From Candidatus Neomicrothrix sp. UBA2110 (GTDB lineage: Bacteria; Actinomycetota; Acidimicrobiia; Acidimicrobiales; Poriferisodalaceae): 5,221 bases of DNA. Shown one piece after another: positions 1-5,221 of the stretch. The position numbers and the translations under genes were made by a program. The notes under the pieces were generated by a model. The model was given only the letters and a program-made list of their open reading frames with translations, made no database searches and was not told the DNA's origin. Position 1 is the stretch's first letter; each line of letters starts with the position of its first letter. The stretch is from contig DCYM01000261.1 in NCBI GenBank assembly GCA_002331465.1, positions 1-5,221 of the forward strand, written 5' to 3'.

Positions 1-221
1 GGATCATCGACGCCTTGGCTTCGCATTGAACTGTTGTTGGGTACCCAAGCGGTTCCACCAGAAAGACCGGTGGTGCCGCCAACGTGCTGGTTTCCTTCAA
101 ACAGGATGACTGACGCCCCACTAAGGCTGGCGCTGATCGCCGCGCTGAAGCCAGCTGCCCCGCTGCCGACGACCAACACGTCCGCTTCGTAGTCGTACAG
201 ATTTTCCGTTGTGACACTCAT
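1..221 (-). CDS. KstD-family FAD-dependent dehydrogenase, N-terminal part (partial)
   Basis: Only the first 73 codons are visible; the gene runs off the left edge. The protein has a short acidic lead (residues 1-14). It then shows a Rossmann FAD-binding strand-turn-helix with VVGSGAAG at 17-24 and the acidic end of the second strand (VILFEG, E42). Next comes GGTTGLSGGTAWVPNN at 48-63. This GGTT-SGG-W-PNN stretch is typical of the 3-ketosteroid 1-dehydrogenase / fumarate-reductase flavoprotein family, whose members remove hydrogens from 3-oxosteroid ring A. The start is the ATG at 219-221, with a GAGG Shine-Dalgarno at 227-230 and 5 bases between. It is transcribed divergently from the HsaD/HsaA-like operon, which fits a steroid-degradation role. 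The catalytic part is outside the window, so a 1-dehydrogenase cannot be told from a 4-dehydrogenase or another family flavoprotein. Confidence 0.85.
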   Translation of the reverse strand, partial: MSVTTENLYDYEADVLVVGSGAAGFSAAISASLSGASVILFEGNQHVGGTTGLSGGTAWVPNNSSMRSQGVDD

Positions 222-309
222 TTTGGCCTCAAACTACTCACTGGGACTGAAACTGGTACTCGTCTCGGGAATATGATGGCATTTCATCTCTCCGAAAGCT
301 GAAGAAGAT
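222..309. promoter_or_regulatory. Divergent intergenic control region
   Basis: These 88 bases separate the divergent starts of the KstD-family gene and the HsaD-like gene, so both promoters must lie here or inside the coding ends. A TACTC pentamer is repeated directly at about 235 and 257, flanking several ACTG copies. There is also a weak dyad, ATG-G-CAT, at 276-282. I see no clear match to the mycobacterial KstR operator (AAC-GTT half-sites), so the regulator is unknown. Confidence 0.5.
247..277 (+). promoter_or_regulatory. Candidate promoter for the hsaD-hsaA-like operon
   Basis: A strong -10-like hexamer, TATGAT, lies at 272-277. The best -35-like hexamer is CTGAAA at 247-252 (4 of 6 to TTGACA), with a long 19-base spacer. 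The predicted start of transcription is near 284, leaving a leader of about 26 bases that contains the purine-rich GAAGAAG (301-307) just before the ATG at 310. The -10 is good and the -35 is weak, so this is only a candidate. Confidence 0.35.
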
Positions 310-1143
310 ATGTACTCGTACGACGAAACGAGCCAAACGCTAGAAGCTGCCTATCGGCTTCACTATCACGAAGCTGGCGAAGGTCCGGCGTTGATCCTGC
401 TTCACGGGTCGGGTCCCGGTGTGACGGGGTGGACGAACTTTGGTGCGAACTTGCCTATCTTCGCTGAACACTTCAGAACAATCATTTTAGATATGCCAGG
501 CTTTGGAGGCAGCGCAAGCCCTGAATACGACCAGCAGTATCCGCCAGTTGCTGCGGAAGCGGTCGCGATGTTCATGGAAGGTGTCGGGTTGGATTCAGCG
601 CATCTTCTGGGGAACTCAATGGGTGGCAACGTCGCTAGTCACGTAGCTCTCAACTACCCGGATCGAGTTCAACGGATGGTGATGATGGGCCCCGGCGGGC
701 TTGCTGTAAATGTTTTTGGGCCGAGTCCAAATGAAGGCGCCAAACGACTCATTGAATTTATGGGGGACCCGTCGCGGGAACGGATGGTTGCGTGGGTGCG
801 AACCATGGTCTCCGATCAAGCATTGGTTACTGATGAACTCATTGACTTACGAATGGAAAACGCGATGAAACCGGGGGTGATGGACTCCACGCGAGCGATC
901 TTCGGTACGTTCTTCAAGTTCCCAGACCCGACACCGCTTTGGTCCCGTGCTAACGAAATCCAGCATCCGACTCTCATCACGTGGGGCCGCGACGATCGAA
1001 TGTTGCCGTTTGAGGGCGCGCTATTCCCGTTCCGGCAAATGCCCAACGCGGATCTTCATGTTTTCTCAAATTGCGGTCATTGGGCTCAGGTGGAACGCAA
1101 AGATGACTTCGAGCGAGTCGTAATCGATTATCTACTTGGTTAG
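310..1143 (+). CDS. hsaD: HsaD-like meta-cleavage-product C-C hydrolase (alpha/beta hydrolase)
   Basis: 277 residues, close to the usual size of this family (about 280-290). Members hydrolyse a C-C bond in vinylogous 1,5-diketone products of catechol ring cleavage; HsaD acts on the ring-cleaved 4,9-DSHA intermediate of sterol degradation, in the cytoplasm. Visible are the oxyanion loop HGSGPG (32-37), the nucleophile elbow GNSMGG with Ser103, Asp229 in WGRDDR, and His257 in CGHWAQ. The Ser-Asp and Asp-His spacings (126 and 28) match those of HsaD and BphD. Arg181 (LRMEN) lies where the family's substrate-binding Arg sits. The MGPGGLAVNVF stretch (126-136), followed by P-x-P-N-E-G-x-K-R-L, resembles HsaD more than MhpC. 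The start ATG follows the purine-rich GAAGAAG. It ends 9 bases before the hydroxylase gene, so the two are co-transcribed. BphD-like use of another aromatic substrate cannot be excluded. Confidence 0.85.
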   Translation: MYSYDETSQTLEAAYRLHYHEAGEGPALILLHGSGPGVTGWTNFGANLPIFAEHFRTIILDMPGFGGSASPEYDQQYPPVAAEAVAMFMEGVGLDSAHLLGNSMGGNVASHVALNYPDRVQRMVMMGPGGLAVNVFGPSPNEGAKRLIEFMGDPSRERMVAWVRTMVSDQALVTDELIDLRMENAMKPGVMDSTRAIFGTFFKFPDPTPLWSRANEIQHPTLITWGRDDRMLPFEGALFPFRQMPNADLHVFSNCGHWAQVERKDDFERVVIDYLLG

Positions 1144-1152
1144 GACACTCAA

Positions 1153-2328
1153 ATGTCACATGATGTAACCGAAAGAATCGAAGAACAACGGGAGTTTTTC
1201 GCTGGGCAAGCTGTCGACGCCGAAGCGCTTGGTCGGCTACCGGCGGAGACGACTGAACGCGTAAAGGCCACGGGGGTAATACGGCTGCTGCAACCTCCCG
1301 AACACGGGGGATACGCGGCGGACCCCACTGACTTCATGGAGGCCGTGATGGCCTTGGCGAACGCTGACGCGGCGGTGGGGTGGGTGGCTGGTGTTATTGG
1401 TGTCCATCCGTGGGAAATGGCTTTCAATGACGCGCGAGTACTCGAAGAGGTCTGGGGGCAAGACGCCGATACATGGGTGGCGTCTCCCTATGCGCCGAAC
1501 GGTATTGCGAGCCCGGCCGATGGGGGTTTCATTTTCAATGGCAATTGGGAGTTTTCGTCAGGGACCGATAGCTGCGATTGGATCGTGTTAGGCGGTTTGG
1601 TGAAGGGGCAAGGATTGGTTGATGGCATCCCTCAGATGTATCACTTTCTCCTACCCCGCTCAGACTACGAAATAGTGGAAGATTCTTGGAACGTATTGGG
1701 GTTGAGAGGTACAGGAAGCAAAGACATCATCGTTAGCGATGCTTTCGTTCCTGACTACCGGGTGCTGAACGCCACAAAGGTCTTCGATGGGACTGCTGCT
1801 CTAGAAGCAGGTCGTGATGAGGCCCTGTACCGGATGCCGTGGTCGGCGATCTTTCCGGTAGCCCTCTCTGCTTCCGTCGTGGGTATATGCGAAGGTGCGT
1901 TGGCATGTCACTTCCAACATCAAGCGACTCGTACTTCGATGTTAGGACCCATGTCTAAAAACCCCTATCTCTCGTCGCGAGTCGGAGAAGCGGCTTCAGA
2001 GATTCATGCCTCCAGATCGCAGCTTTTGTACAACGTTTCAAACATGTATGCCTTGGCCCAAAAAGGAACCGAAATTCCCTTGGAGATGCGGGTCGCAAGT
2101 CGACGTGATCAAGTACGCGCTGCTCGTCGAGCCGTTGAAGCCCTCGATGACATCTATATCCGGTCTGGTGGCGGCGCGACCCGAGATGAGCATCCGTTAG
2201 GGAAATGGTTCCGAGATGCGCACACGGCAATAAACCACACCATCTTTGCTGCAGATGACATGTATCACGCCTACGCGGCCATGATGATGGGGCAACCACC
2301 GACGGGCTTTACCCGGTTGCTTGTTTGA
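1153..2328 (+). CDS. hsaA: HsaA-like flavin-dependent monooxygenase, oxygenase component
   Basis: 391 residues, the normal length for HsaA and related group D (acyl-CoA-dehydrogenase-fold) hydroxylases. HsaA uses reduced flavin from a separate reductase (HsaB) to hydroxylate 3-HSA, a phenolic secosteroid, to a catechol in the cytoplasm. Family marks, matched from memory, are LRLLQP-type LLQPPEHGG (45-53), the GWVAGVIGVHPWEMA helix (76-90), EEVWG (98-102), NGNWEFSSGTDSCDW (129-143), LGLRGTGS (182-189), RDQVRA (318-323) and FRDAH with His357. An AGGA Shine-Dalgarno at 1142-1145 overlaps the stop codon of the hydrolase and lies 7 bases before the ATG, indicating translational linkage. No reductase gene is in the window. 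The similarity runs over the whole length, but substrate identity is inferred; another phenol is possible. Confidence 0.85.
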   Translation: MSHDVTERIEEQREFFAGQAVDAEALGRLPAETTERVKATGVIRLLQPPEHGGYAADPTDFMEAVMALANADAAVGWVAGVIGVHPWEMAFNDARVLEEVWGQDADTWVASPYAPNGIASPADGGFIFNGNWEFSSGTDSCDWIVLGGLVKGQGLVDGIPQMYHFLLPRSDYEIVEDSWNVLGLRGTGSKDIIVSDAFVPDYRVLNATKVFDGTAALEAGRDEALYRMPWSAIFPVALSASVVGICEGALACHFQHQATRTSMLGPMSKNPYLSSRVGEAASEIHASRSQLLYNVSNMYALAQKGTEIPLEMRVASRRDQVRAARRAVEALDDIYIRSGGGATRDEHPLGKWFRDAHTAINHTIFAADDMYHAYAAMMMGQPPTGFTRLLV

Positions 2329-2365
2329 TCTCAAAACACCGCGACGGCAATCCGGCGTCAAAGGT

Positions 2366-2385
2366 TTGAAGCCACGAAGGCTCAA
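2366..2385. terminator. Weak hairpin in the convergent gap
   Basis: In the 65-base gap between the converging hydroxylase and dioxygenase genes, TTG-A-AGCC pairs with GGCT-CAA around an ACGAA loop: a 7-pair stem with one bulged A. There is no T-tract on either side, so intrinsic termination is doubtful. It is listed because both transcripts should end near here. Confidence 0.2.
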
Positions 2386-2393
2386 TGATTGAC

Positions 2394-2930
2394 TCAGGTA
2401 AGCAGCTCTTGTTGAGAAGAATAGAAGTCGCCGATCGGGCCGAAACGGCTGTTGTCTCCGAAGGTTTCTTCGGTCCAGGTAGTCAGTTCGGCCTCATCGA
2501 GGTTGGGATCCCATGATGTTGCTATTGGCTGAGCAACATGAAATGGGGTGTCGCAGAAGACTTCAAGCCCGTTGCCTTCCGGATCGGTGAAATAAATAGA
2601 CCAAGCGTTGCCATGCGTTACTGGGGCCATCTTTGTGGCGCGACCATCGGTTTCCAGAGTTTCAATGGTTGCTTTAACGTCCGTGAGACTGCCGACGCGA
2701 AACGCTAAATGGTTCAAGCTGTTGGAGGCGCCTGACTCTTTTCGTGTCTGAAGAAACGCGAACTGGTGGTGGTGGTTTGGGTCGCTTGTCAAGAACGCGA
2801 CTTCAGGACTTCCCTCGCCAGCGATTGGGTCACGATCGGTGACGGTGAAGCCTAAAACGTTGGTATAGAAGTCAATCATGTCGTCCATGTCGACTACGTA
2901 GATGAGCGCATGCGCAAATTCCAGTGCCAT
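2394..2930 (-). CDS. Single-domain type I extradiol dioxygenase (VOC family)
   Basis: 178 residues from the chosen ATG; an in-frame TTG at 2939 would add three. It has one pair of VOC modules, half of a two-domain BphC/HsaC enzyme (about 300 residues). Metal ligands are His7, His74 and Glu123. Residues matching the catalytic His/His/Tyr of BphC are His54 or His55 (in NHHHQFAF), His106 and Tyr113. The stretch 104-123 (V-x-H-x5-I-Y-x2-D-P-x-G-x3-E) fits the PROSITE extradiol dioxygenase pattern, recalled from memory. This predicts Fe(II)-dependent O2 cleavage of a catechol next to a hydroxyl group. After Glu123 comes the DTPFHVAQP segment common in single-domain relatives, then an acidic tail. 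There is no Shine-Dalgarno before either start. It converges on the HsaA-like gene and lies 94 bases downstream of the kinase gene. HsaC-like activity is plausible, not shown. Confidence 0.8.
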   Translation of the reverse strand: MALEFAHALIYVVDMDDMIDFYTNVLGFTVTDRDPIAGEGSPEVAFLTSDPNHHHQFAFLQTRKESGASNSLNHLAFRVGSLTDVKATIETLETDGRATKMAPVTHGNAWSIYFTDPEGNGLEVFCDTPFHVAQPIATSWDPNLDEAELTTWTEETFGDNSRFGPIGDFYSSQQELLT

Positions 2931-2938
2931 GAAAATCA

Positions 2939-2944
2939 ATGATA
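2939..2944 (-). promoter_or_regulatory. Candidate -10 box for a near-leaderless dioxygenase transcript
   Basis: On the minus strand, TATCAT (a TANNNT-type actinobacterial -10) ends 8 bases before the ATG at 2930. That would place the transcription start within a few bases of the start codon. The absence of any Shine-Dalgarno before the gene agrees with leaderless translation. No convincing -35 is seen. Confidence 0.3.
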
Positions 2945-3024
2945 CAAGAGCAAGAACTCGCCTCGCTCCAACTCACAGGACCGACCGACTTGTCCGAGCT
3001 GATGCGCCTTGTTTCCCTGACCCT

Positions 3025-4011
3025 TCAATGCTTGATCAAAGCATCAGCGGCTGCTTCTGCTCCTGCCACGACAAGGGGAAAGTAGGTGTAGGCAGGTAGC
3101 TCGGGCCGAGCAGTTAACCACCCCACGATCATCAAACTACGGACCGCCAGGAAAGTGTTAATCGACTCGATCTCATCTTGACTTATTGGATGGATCGAGG
3201 AATAGCCCTCGATGATGGCGGCTTCAGCTTCGACGAACCATGGTTCGCCGAGGCCAGGGTGAAGGGCACAGGCCAGTTCGTGGCTGAACCATCCGAACCC
3301 AGCATCGTCGAAGTCGATGACCGTGAGATCGTCGCCATCAACCATGAGGTTGCCAAGATGCAAATCGGAGTGGATGAGACCAAACCGGTCAGGTTCTGTT
3401 GAGAGGCCAGACAGTTCGCGGTACAAGATGTCGCGTGCTGCACCGAAAAGCTCTTTTTGAGCACCGGTAAGAGGTTCAGCTTCCCAGAAGCGACCCCAAA
3501 GCGGCTCGTCGCCAAGTAATCCTTCGAGATCCCAACGCCGCCGTTGGAATCCTTGCGGTGGATTCCAATTCGTGTGGTGCTCTCGGATCTTTCCCGCCAA
3601 CTTGCCGATAGTGGCGTAGTGATCCACTACTCCTTCGTGTGCGTTCGCTAACGGCGTACCCAATGGTGATCCCTCGACCCATTCAACAACTCCAACCATC
3701 CGTTGTTCAGTGTCGTCGTTAACGCCAACGTCCACCAAGCAATAGTGACCACCATCGAGCATTGGAAGGGCAGTCGGCACAGGCATCCCCGCTTCAGCGA
3801 GAGAAGCAACCCACTGGACCTCAGACTCAAGTTCGATGAGGCTGTTGTAGCCGGGCCGATGTAGCCGCATCACCACCTGCTTGTTGTCGCCGAGAACCAC
3901 ACGACAAACAACATTTTCGCTGTGAGATAACAGTTCGATAGCGGTGGGATTGAGCCCCCAAGCCGGCGCCGCAGCGGTAGCTGCCTTTATGAATTCTTCA
4001 CGAGTGGGCAT
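3025..4011 (-). CDS. APH/choline-kinase-fold phosphotransferase, likely small-molecule (amino alcohol) kinase
   Basis: 328 residues with the ATG at 4011. An in-frame ATG at 4053 would add 14 residues, but it has no Shine-Dalgarno and would deepen the overlap; AGGGA lies 11 bases before the 4011 start. The N-lobe has VVMRLHRPGY (46-55), where Arg49 sits at the usual nucleotide-binding basic position, and ELESE (60-64). The hinge region is near VVEWVEGSPLG (108-118). The C-lobe has the catalytic HSDLHLGN (Asp216, Asn221) and the metal-binding IDFDDAGFGW (Asp233). The family phosphorylates hydroxyl groups of small molecules (choline, homoserine, hydroxylysine, aminoglycosides) or proteins (SrkA). 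Its 14-base overlap with the upstream AGXT2L-like gene argues that the two act in one pathway: the kinase makes a phospho-amino-alcohol and the lyase consumes it. The substrate is unknown, and nothing points to drug resistance. Confidence 0.8.
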   Translation of the reverse strand: MPTREEFIKAATAAAPAWGLNPTAIELLSHSENVVCRVVLGDNKQVVMRLHRPGYNSLIELESEVQWVASLAEAGMPVPTALPMLDGGHYCLVDVGVNDDTEQRMVGVVEWVEGSPLGTPLANAHEGVVDHYATIGKLAGKIREHHTNWNPPQGFQRRRWDLEGLLGDEPLWGRFWEAEPLTGAQKELFGAARDILYRELSGLSTEPDRFGLIHSDLHLGNLMVDGDDLTVIDFDDAGFGWFSHELACALHPGLGEPWFVEAEAAIIEGYSSIHPISQDEIESINTFLAVRSLMIVGWLTARPELPAYTYFPLVVAGAEAAADALIKH

Positions 4012-5221
4012 CTGCGAGAATGTCCCTGAAAACGCTAAGAAAAGTGGCGGCATTGTCGTGGTCGAACACGAGTGGTGGACGAATCTTTAAAACATTGCCA
4101 TGCTGCCCCGCCTTGCCGAGCAACATGCCACGAGACTTCAACGCCTCCACCATCTGACCTGCCCCATCGACGTCAGGTTCGTTACTTTCGGGATGAACCC
4201 AGTCGATACCGATAAACAAACCCGTGCCTCGCACATCGCCCATTCTCGGGTGATCTTGTTGAAGAGCAGTCAGTGAGGCTTTGAGGCGATCACCGACCTC
4301 ACCGACCTGGCCCACCAACCCTCGGTTAGTGATTTCATCAATTACCGCGGTTCCCGCGACAGCTTGGAGCGGTGACGAAGCAAAGGTGTTGAAGTACCGC
4401 TGTCGCCGTCGAAATTCAGTAATGAGGTCATGACTTGATGCCATAGCCGATAACGGGAATCCGTTTCCCATCGGCTTACCCATACAAACAACGTCGGGGA
4501 CGAAGCCGCTCGTCTCGTAACCCCACCACGAACCGCTCCGAGCGAACCCGGCCTGGACCTCGTCGGCGATCACTAAGCCACCAGCGTCATGCACTAAACC
4601 AACAGCCTCAGCGAACCAGCCGGTGGGAGGATTTGGGAGACCCTCGTTCGCCAAGATAGAGCACAGCATCAGGCCAGCGAACCCTCCCTCGCCAGCGAAC
4701 GAAGCAATGGTGGCGGTTAGTTCGTCAAGATGGAGTTGCAACAAAGCGACCTCCGATAGACCAGGGTCCAATGGCCGAAAGAGCTGCGGTGTCGATATTG
4801 ACTTGATACCGCTGCGCTCAGTGCCGACTGGAAGCCATGACAATCGTCCGACGAGTGACGAGTTGCCGTGGTACGTGGCGTCGGTGCAGATGATGCCTCT
4901 CTTGCCAGTCGCACCCCGAATCAAGGTAAGCGCCATCTCAGTAGCTTCGGTGCCGCTACAACCCAGGATGGCTGACTCGATTCCGTCGTGGTGCAGGCCA
5001 ATTAACCGCTCGACGTAGTCAACAACTCCATCATGTAAATACCGGCTGTGCACATTGAGCGTCGCAGCCTGTTCAGCGAGTTTCGCGACCACCCGGGGGT
5101 TGGCATGGCCGACGCATGGGACGTTGTTATACAAATCGAGATAACGGCGACCGTCTGCGCTCTCGAGCCAGACTCCCTCCCCTTTTACTAACTGGAGTGG
5201 CTCGTCGTAGAAGAGCGGAGC
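3998..5221 (-). CDS. Class-III PLP enzyme, AGXT2L-type phospho-lyase/aminotransferase (5' partial)
   Basis: 407 residues are visible; the reading frame is open to the right edge, starting PLFYDEPLQLVKGEGVWL, so only a short N-terminus is missing. In visible numbering: YLDLYNNVPCVGH (27-39), the phosphate-binding SGTEA (89-93), YHG (117-119), ADEVQAGFARSG (219-230) with PLP-contacting Asp220, the Schiff-base Lys249 in MGKPMGNG, and NTFASSP (278-284). The C-terminal part has DVRGTGLFIGID and NVLKIRPP. The YNNVPCVGH, HSRYLHD and FVPD-x3-MGK-MGNG signatures resemble the AGXT2L1/AGXT2L2 group. Those enzymes remove phosphate and ammonia from phosphoethanolamine or 5-phosphohydroxylysine rather than transaminate. 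The kinase follows with a 14-base overlap, which supports the phospho-lyase reading. Ordinary omega-transaminase activity remains possible. An internal TTG at 5134 is not the true start, because the family's conserved sequence continues upstream of it. Confidence 0.85.
   Translation of the reverse strand, partial: APLFYDEPLQLVKGEGVWLESADGRRYLDLYNNVPCVGHANPRVVAKLAEQAATLNVHSRYLHDGVVDYVERLIGLHHDGIESAILGCSGTEATEMALTLIRGATGKRGIICTDATYHGNSSLVGRLSWLPVGTERSGIKSISTPQLFRPLDPGLSEVALLQLHLDELTATIASFAGEGGFAGLMLCSILANEGLPNPPTGWFAEAVGLVHDAGGLVIADEVQAGFARSGSWWGYETSGFVPDVVCMGKPMGNGFPLSAMASSHDLITEFRRRQRYFNTFASSPLQAVAGTAVIDEITNRGLVGQVGEVGDRLKASLTALQQDHPRMGDVRGTGLFIGIDWVHPESNEPDVDGAGQMVEALKSRGMLLGKAGQHGNVLKIRPPLVFDHDNAATFLSVFRDILADAHS

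Noticed and set aside
273..302. Nine-codon reading frame (ATG at 273, TGA ending at 302) before the HsaD-like gene
   Set aside because: It has no ribosome site, its start overlaps the likely -10 box, and nothing in its codons suggests an attenuator.
1955..2299. 114-codon minus-strand reading frame
   Set aside because: It is antisense to the conserved 3' half of the HsaA-like gene, and its composition (many Arg, His, Cys) is that of a shadow frame.
2764..2780. GGT-rich short repeat
   Set aside because: It is the coding sequence for the histidine run in the dioxygenase active site, not an independent repeat.
2964..3000. Possible stem in the gap between the kinase and dioxygenase genes (GGAC/GTCC and GCTC/GAGC arms)
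   Set aside because: Only 4-base arms with a long unpaired interruption and no T-tract; not convincing as a terminator or riboswitch.
3025..4011. Reading the APH-fold gene as an aminoglycoside resistance gene
   Set aside because: The HSDLHLGN and IDFDD motifs are shared by the whole kinase superfamily, and the overlap with a metabolic PLP enzyme points to small-molecule metabolism.
4623..5018. 131-codon plus-strand reading frame
   Set aside because: It lies wholly antisense to the strongly conserved PLP-enzyme gene, and its protein shows no recognisable domain.

Overview
The window carries six protein-coding genes in two groups that converge. Two of the genes run off the window ends. No RNA gene, mobile element or CRISPR array was seen. 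The protein set suggests a free-living, steroid- or aromatic-degrading actinobacterium: HsaA-like and HsaD-like enzymes beside a ketosteroid-dehydrogenase-type flavoprotein. GC content looks moderate by eye (not computed), lower than in mycobacteria or rhodococci. A lineage such as environmental Acidimicrobiia is one possibility, but this is inference and not proven by the sequence.

Left part (1-2328): an 88-base divergent control region (222-309) separates the start of a KstD-family FAD dehydrogenase (minus strand, runs off the left edge) from a two-gene plus-strand operon. The operon encodes an HsaD-like meta-cleavage-product hydrolase (310-1143) and an HsaA-like flavin-dependent hydroxylase (1153-2328), 9 bases apart. 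In actinobacterial sterol catabolism these families act in one route: 1,2-dehydrogenation opens ring B, HsaA hydroxylates the resulting phenol to a catechol, an extradiol dioxygenase (HsaC) cleaves it, and HsaD hydrolyses the C-C bond of the cleavage product.

Middle (2329-2930): after a 65-base convergent gap comes a minus-strand, single-domain VOC protein. It keeps the full set of type I extradiol dioxygenase active-site residues (H7, H54/H55, H74, H106, Y113, E123). The usual two-domain HsaC is not in the window, so this small enzyme is a candidate for the missing ring-cleavage step. That assignment is an inference.

Right part (3025-5221, minus strand): a class-III PLP enzyme resembling the AGXT2L phospho-lyases (truncated at the right edge) overlaps by 14 bases an APH/choline-kinase-fold small-molecule kinase. 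The pair suggests a kinase plus phospho-lyase route for an amino alcohol: phosphorylation, then PLP-dependent loss of phosphate and ammonia. No sequence evidence ties it to the steroid genes beyond proximity and, with the dioxygenase gene, a shared strand.
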